Assembly: GCA_964035545.1 (NCBI GenBank)
Contig: OZ037767.1
Location: forward strand, 19,811,628-19,875,627
Source of the DNA: Bugula neritina
Taxonomy: Eukaryota; Bryozoa; Gymnolaemata; Cheilostomatida; Bugulidae
Length of the DNA stretch: 64,000 nt
Direction of reading: 5' to 3'
Below are positions 58,719 to 64,000 of the stretch, in pieces (within the stretch, counting starts at the first letter, position 1; the number at the start of each line of letters is the position of its first letter). A model generated the notes under the pieces. The model did not search any database. It had not been told where the DNA came from and saw nothing but the letters and a program-made list of their open reading frames with translations. Position numbers and translations under genes: made by a program.

Positions 58719-61682
58719 CTACGGAACAACTTTTGTATTCATATGAACCCCTCCATCACACTCAAGAAGAACTCCCGTGGTAAAGCTTGACTCGCTACTA
58801 GCCAGGAAGGCTATAGCCTTAGCTACTTCCTCTGGTTGTCCTACTTTACGAAGTGGGTATATGGTAGCAACACTGTCAAGAAACTAGAAATTAAATAATT
58901 TGCTGAAAGCTTTATATATAACTGAACAAAACACTATCAATCTCTTCCACACATTCAAACTCTAGGGAGCAGGTTTGTGTGCGTGTGTGTGTGTGTGTGC
59001 GTGCGTGCGTGCGTGTGTGCGTGTGTGCGTGTGGGTGCGTGTGCGTATAATACATATAGAAGAGATGGGTCATGTAGAACTTTTATTGAATACTGAGATA
59101 CTTTAAGTGAGTTATTATAGGACAAATATATTTATCTGCTAACTGTTCAAGTAAGTGCAATGAAACCATCACTTACCCCAGGTACGTCTTCCTTTGCCAT
59201 TATTCCCTCAAATATACTGGTTTTAGTAAAGCCAGGACTAAAACATGGTGATTTCATTGTGATTTCAATCTTCCCAATATAAATATTACAGCATTTTTTC
59301 TCTATTATTGTTTATATCAGTATTATACTATAATTTTAGTTCATGAACAGAGCAGCTGCAATTCAGTGAGTAGAGACATATTATTTCAGGTGTACTAACA
59401 GTGGTTATACAAGAATCACTATTCAGAATTATTGGTAACTATTCATGCTACTATTAACAGGATGAAATTACTTAATATAATCGTTTATGTGAACACACTT
59501 TTTACTCATCTTTGGCAGACCAAAGACAGGGTAAGCTAACATAGAGGAGGAAGCTTCTTTATTACTTACTTGACACTGTTAACTCTCACTTGTTTAGGAG
59601 CAAGATCTAAGGCTAAACTTTTTGTAAACTGGTCTAATGCTGCTTTTGACATTCCGTAAGCTACACCCATGGGGCACTATTGAAGATGAGTAGACATGCA
59701 TGGTTATGCAATATAATGTATGAAGCTAATTGAAAAATGAGACTGAAAATGGGACTTTGTAATTCTACATGATTTTCGTTCCTATTAGTTGTTTATTTCT
59801 GAGAGTAAATAAACATTTAAGTGCAAAGAAGACGTTTCAACAGCACAAGTTTTTTAATTTCCCTATAAATAGCTTTTAGTTTGGGTTAAAATTCTTGCAA
59901 GAAAATTTAACTACGTTTCTTACATTGCTCATTTTCAACACTAATTATTTAGAGCTTTTCCACTACTGTACTTGATCAATGCCAGGCATGCAAAATGTTT
60001 TTTGTTCCATTTTTATTGTTAATGTGGCAGAAACCACTAAAACGGTTTGCATGTTTCGTAATTAATTTATCAATCCATAAATTAGAAGAAAAATGATTAA
60101 TGAACTTATATAAAATAAACGTGATTTCAACTAAACTCATCCATAAACAGTACTATAGATGTATCATATATAAGCATTAGTTATGCATGGGTAAACAACT
60201 AGATCATCATTCCTCGCTTCTCACTGAGCCAAAATACTTAAAAATTTCTATAATGAGCCAAGAGACTAACTGTTTTCTAAAAGTCACTCTAAAATTCAGA
60301 CCTTGTATAACAAGATAAACTTACGGGAACTATCCCCAGTACACTAGACACATTGACAATGACTCCTTTACTCTCAATCAGATGTGGAACAGCCAGTTGT
60401 GTCAGTTTGTAGACAGACCGAACATTGGTAGCCATGATGGAGTCAAACTGCTCTATTGGCTCTGTCTCAAAACCAGAGAGTTTTGCTATTCCTGCATTGT
60501 TGACCTACAATGGTATATCAATGATATAAGCTATAAGCTGGTCTATTCAAAATCACTAGCAATATAGTTCATTGCCTTGTAATCAAATTTGAGTTCCTGA
60601 TGTAATGGTTATCATGTGTTTGAGGAGCATTAAAGAGCATTATTTTCTTAAAAGATATTTTTGTATACTGCGTTAGAGTGGACAACAATTTAAAAATTTG
60701 AGCTTTTCTTATACAGATTTTGACACTTGAGAAACGGGAACATGTAAAGCTAAACAATTTAGTAAATAGGTTTTTGAAGAAAAATATAGCCAAATTCATG
60801 GGCAAACCTACTGAAAATTTCATGCATTATTCTATGAGACAAACAGATGATAGCAAACAGCAACAGCAAAAAAGCATAATGAATATTTCAATATATCTCA
60901 CCAGCACATCCAACTGTTTGTAGTGTTCTATCGTCTTCTCAATAATTCTCACCACATCAGATTCAATGGTAAGATCTCCTACTATAGTGACGACATCACC
61001 AGCTCCTTTACACTGATTCACAGTCTCCTATTAAAGAATTGAAAATGTAAGAATTGGAAATCAATTTGATTACTTTGATAGCAGTTAAACTATATATAAC
61101 TTACCTGAAGATTGACTTCATTTCTACCACAGAGAGCCAGTTTAGATCCAAAAGATGCAAAGTGGATGGCAGTGGCTCTTCCAATACCAGAACTGGCTCC
61201 TGCATACAACACACTCACCAAATAATAACTCATCTTATATAGCAAATAATATAAATATATAAAATAATACTTACACTTTGCAGGTGTACTAAGAGGTATC
61301 CTAAAAATTATTACAGCATGGCTAATTATAAAAAATAATATTTAAGAATAATGAACTTGAAAAAGGCTTAATACTAAGGGCTGTTAGTCAAAGAATAAGG
61401 AACAGGCAAGCACAGGCATATATGATAATACGCATATATATATATACATACACACACACACACACACGCACGCACACACGCACGCACACACACGCACACG
61501 CACACGCACACGCACACGCACACACACACACACACACATATATATATGTGTGTGTATATATATATGTGTGTGTGTATATATAGGCCTATATATATATATA
61601 AACATAAAACTATAATCAAATAATAATGCTGACAGAATGAGTTACCTGTTATTAAAATAACTTTTCCTCCGAGAGACGACAT
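58719..61682 (-). CDS. SDR-9, classical short-chain dehydrogenase/reductase, 7 exons, complete
   Basis: Exons in gene order: 61646-61682, 61105-61199, 60902-61027, 60325-60504, 59570-59676, 59177-59237, 58719-58883; 771 nt, 256 aa. Start ATG 61680-61682, stop TAG 58719-58721. It has [20 protein letters not shown] (NADP-type), [11 protein letters not shown], Asn in ATNV, NVSS, YGMSK, and CDGG near the C-terminus in place of LDGG. Exon 4 ([18 protein letters not shown]) is of the SDR-3 type, while exons 2-3 and intron 2 are of the SDR-1/SDR-8 type, so it is a mosaic. It is head-to-head with the methyltransferase-like gene at 63159. Confidence 0.92.
58975..59047. repeat. GT/GCGT microsatellite in SDR-9 intron 6
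   Basis: Alternating GT with frequent GC steps, a purine-pyrimidine alternation. Confidence 0.9.
61433..61600. repeat. TA-CA-CG microsatellite in SDR-9 intron 1
   Basis: (TA)n, then (CA)n with regular CG steps, then TATATGTG and TA. It is alternating purine-pyrimidine almost throughout. Confidence 0.9.
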
Positions 61683-62979
61683 CTTCTTTACCTTATCAGC
61701 TAGCTCTATCAGCACATTAAGCAGAGTTCAAGTAAATTGTTTACATGAATATCATACAACTAGTCACCATTTGGCAAATCTCAGGTGTGTCAAGTCACGA
61801 AAGATGAATAGCAGACATAAATTCTGATCAGGCTGACACTAATACTCTTAAAGAGCTATTTAAGGTTCTAATTATAGAGTAGCTTATAGCTTTATAGAGG
61901 TCAACTTTATTCTGTAAAAACTAAGAAATATATAACCCTTTTTCCATTTTTTTTTCTTTATTTACTGCAGAGCTCTGAATTTCTGTAAGGATGAGACATG
62001 TTTTAGGCACTATAACTATAGTATCCTACAAGTATCGCTTTTTCAGAGTTTTGGTTATACTCTCAGTAGATTAGAGTTTGTGTTTACATTATTTATCAGA
62101 TTAGCTTTTTTATAAGTAATGTAATATGATATGATATAATCCAATAAAATGATACAATATAATAGACAAAATATTGTTTAAAAACCCCTTCTTAATGAAA
62201 GGTTTTTTATAAATTTTAAGTTTTGATGTGATTGTGCAGAATCTTGTGTAGCCAAAATTAGAAAAAGTGTTTTTTATTTCTCGATTAAATAGTCTAAATT
62301 GTATAAAGTGCTTCCACACTTTGACCTGAAGGAAGCAGTCTGATTTAAAAACAGCTTTTTCAAAGAAAGCATCTAATGATACGCACTTGTAAATTCATTC
62401 AATGGCCAATTAAATATTGTCAAACTATATCATATGACATAATATTAAATTTCATATCATGCAGGTCCCCTTTAACATGATATCCTATATTCTACCGTGT
62501 CATACCATACCGTATCATATGATATATAATACTAATGATGTCAGTGCAAGCAAATAAATGTAATTTGTTGATATTTTGAAGTACATTGCATCCATTTTAA
62601 TAACAGCAAAACTTGTTGTACATAGTTGATAGTTGTTGTAGTCAACATTGTTGGTCTTCTAATTAAATTGCACTAGAAAAATATAAAATGCTAATTTAAA
62701 AACTGATAAATCACGATGAGCCCAAGAATCATTTAATATTATTAACCAATCACTGCTTGAAATCAATCATTATCTGGCTATTAAGTAGTTGCCAACTCAA
62801 TATATGTCCTTAAATATCCTTAAACAGTCATATCTTAAGCTGGGGCAAGTGTGACTATAAGTTGAACAAGGCTTTACATCTGACCTTTTTTTATTCCATC
62901 TCATCAGAATTAGTATTCTTGGTACGTAGAACTAGTAATTACACTGATTGAGCATGTTTGTGTGTGCGTACTCGCGTGC

Positions 62980-63030
<51 letters not shown>

Positions 63031-63158
63031 GGTTTGTGTTTGTGTATTGAATGCACGTCTTGATCTGGAATACTATTTTACTCTAGTTACTGTTCCTTCT
63101 AGAAAATTTTAGGTCAGACTGCATAGCCTCTTCCACTCTTCAAATTCTACAAAGAAAG
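61683..63158. other. Divergent intergenic region, SDR-9 / methyltransferase-like gene
   Basis: About 1.5 kb between two opposite start codons, so it should hold both promoters. No clear TATA or initiator stands out. 62962-63046 is a GT microsatellite about 110 bp before the plus-strand ATG. Confidence 0.5.
62962..63046. repeat. (GT)n microsatellite upstream of the methyltransferase-like gene
   Basis: Nearly pure GT with CG-containing steps at both ends. Confidence 0.9.
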
Positions 63159-63272
63159 ATGTCAAGTTACAGAAGGTATGATGACCCTGTCCAGATATCT
63201 GAATATGTTGTCAGCAGACCTAAATACCCTCAAAAAGTGTTTGACATGATCCTGGAGTACACGAGGCAGCAG
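63159..63272 (+). CDS. First coding exon of a probable SAM-dependent methyltransferase
   Basis: The ATG at 63159 opens 38 codons ending at a CAG|GTTTGT donor, phase 0. The peptide starts MSSYRRYDDPVQISEYVVSR and continues with a PKYP motif. The run of Tyr, then a short spacer, then SRPKYPQKVFDMI matches the N-terminal helix of class I methyltransferases of the methyltransferase-11 type (often annotated as putative methyltransferase DDB_G0268948-like), which precedes the SAM-binding motif I. Motif I itself would be in the next exon, outside the window, so the call rests on this N-terminus only. The start context AAAGATG is acceptable. Confidence 0.55.
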
Positions 63273-64000
63273 GTTTGTTTTAAAGTTCTCACAATTTGTT
63301 TCTTTAGTTATGACATAAGAACCTAGCTTATATAATATGTAGATTTGCACAATTACCTTCTCCTGTAGTACGACACTTGTTCTTGAGTATTGTTTAATAA
63401 TATAACTTAAGCATGAAGACAGAAGCACGTTTAGAAAATAACCCACAGCATTCTTTAAGTTTTTCTAACTGAAGACACTTGATAATATATAAAATGGCTT
63501 TGCATTTGACCAATTTGACAAAAATTGAAAAACTGGTGCATATTGAATAACTAGAAAGTGAGTTGTCTCGTAGTAATGTTTCAATATGTTGCGGCTATAT
63601 GCTGACTTATACAATCTAAATCCATCCCACAAAATCATCATCAGTTAGACTATATTCTATAACATTTTTCACATTGCATATAGAAATCAATAGTACAAGT
63701 ATTAATAATAGCAAACAAATGCTACATGTATATAAGATAATCATAATTTTTATTGATTTTGGTATTCAATTATATTGAGCTGTTACTACTAATACTGAAG
63801 GTGTATAATACACTAGGTGCTGTAGTCCTGTTTTTCTCCTTGTTGGGTACTTCTTGAACAATGCATGAAATCTCATATTCATATATTAATTTCCTTATGT
63901 ATAAGCAGTACCTTCTAAATCTGGAAAGTTCCCCTTAGCGGTTGATCGATGTGGGTTGTGGGCCTGGCTTGATGTCTACCTCATTTCTGGCACCTCACTT
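63273..64000 (+). other. Intron 1 of the methyltransferase-like gene
   Basis: AT-rich sequence up to the window edge, with no second exon recognised. Confidence 0.4.

Overview
The window is AT-rich animal nuclear DNA. Its genes are split by many introns, most of them 60-1500 bp, with GT-AG borders. It also carries tRNA-derived SINEs, Ty3/gypsy LTR elements, cut-and-paste MITEs and long microsatellites. This mix, with no bacterial-type operons, suggests a marine invertebrate, perhaps a lophotrochozoan; I cannot place it more narrowly.

The main content is a tandem array of nine short-chain dehydrogenase/reductase (SDR) loci between 899 and 61682, called SDR-1 to SDR-9 here. All have the same seven-exon plan: exon 1 about 37 nt, exon 2 95, exon 3 126, exon 4 180, exon 5 107, exon 6 61, exon 7 165-183. 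Eight are on the minus strand; SDR-2 (11445-15020) is on the plus strand. Seven are intact and predict proteins of about 256-262 aa with the classical Rossmann TGxxxGIG, NNAG, Asn-Ser-Tyr-Lys layout. SDR-6 (36797-39839) has a 2-nt insertion and stop in its last exon. SDR-8 (52296-56585) is a fused remnant with two exon-5 copies and no exon 7.

The paralogs recombine with one another. Exon 3 is almost identical in eight loci although other exons differ. Intron 2 falls into classes that cross the gene order and strand. The end of exon 2, which carries the residue that usually sets NAD versus NADP preference, comes in two main versions shuffled among the copies. SDR-6 and SDR-7 are a recent segmental duplication.

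Mobile DNA fills the gaps. 4894-9243 is a young Ty3/gypsy element with 197-bp LTRs that read identical by eye and a 5-bp target duplication, just upstream of SDR-1. 44592-52137 is an old, 5'-truncated Ty3/gypsy copy whose catalytic aspartates are changed to Asn and whose Trp codons are changed to stops, a pattern that looks like strand-biased G-to-A mutation. A 1194-bp hAT-like element with a perfect 8-bp duplication is nested in it. Other non-autonomous elements are piggyBac-like (11630-12010), CACTA-like (30449-31224) and hAT-like (38729-39071, with an apparent excision footprint in the paralog), plus a long inverted-repeat MITE (37546-37981), six copies of one SINE family and a second SINE type.

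The right edge (63159-63272) holds the first coding exon of a plus-strand gene whose N-terminus resembles class I SAM-dependent methyltransferases. It lies head-to-head with SDR-9.
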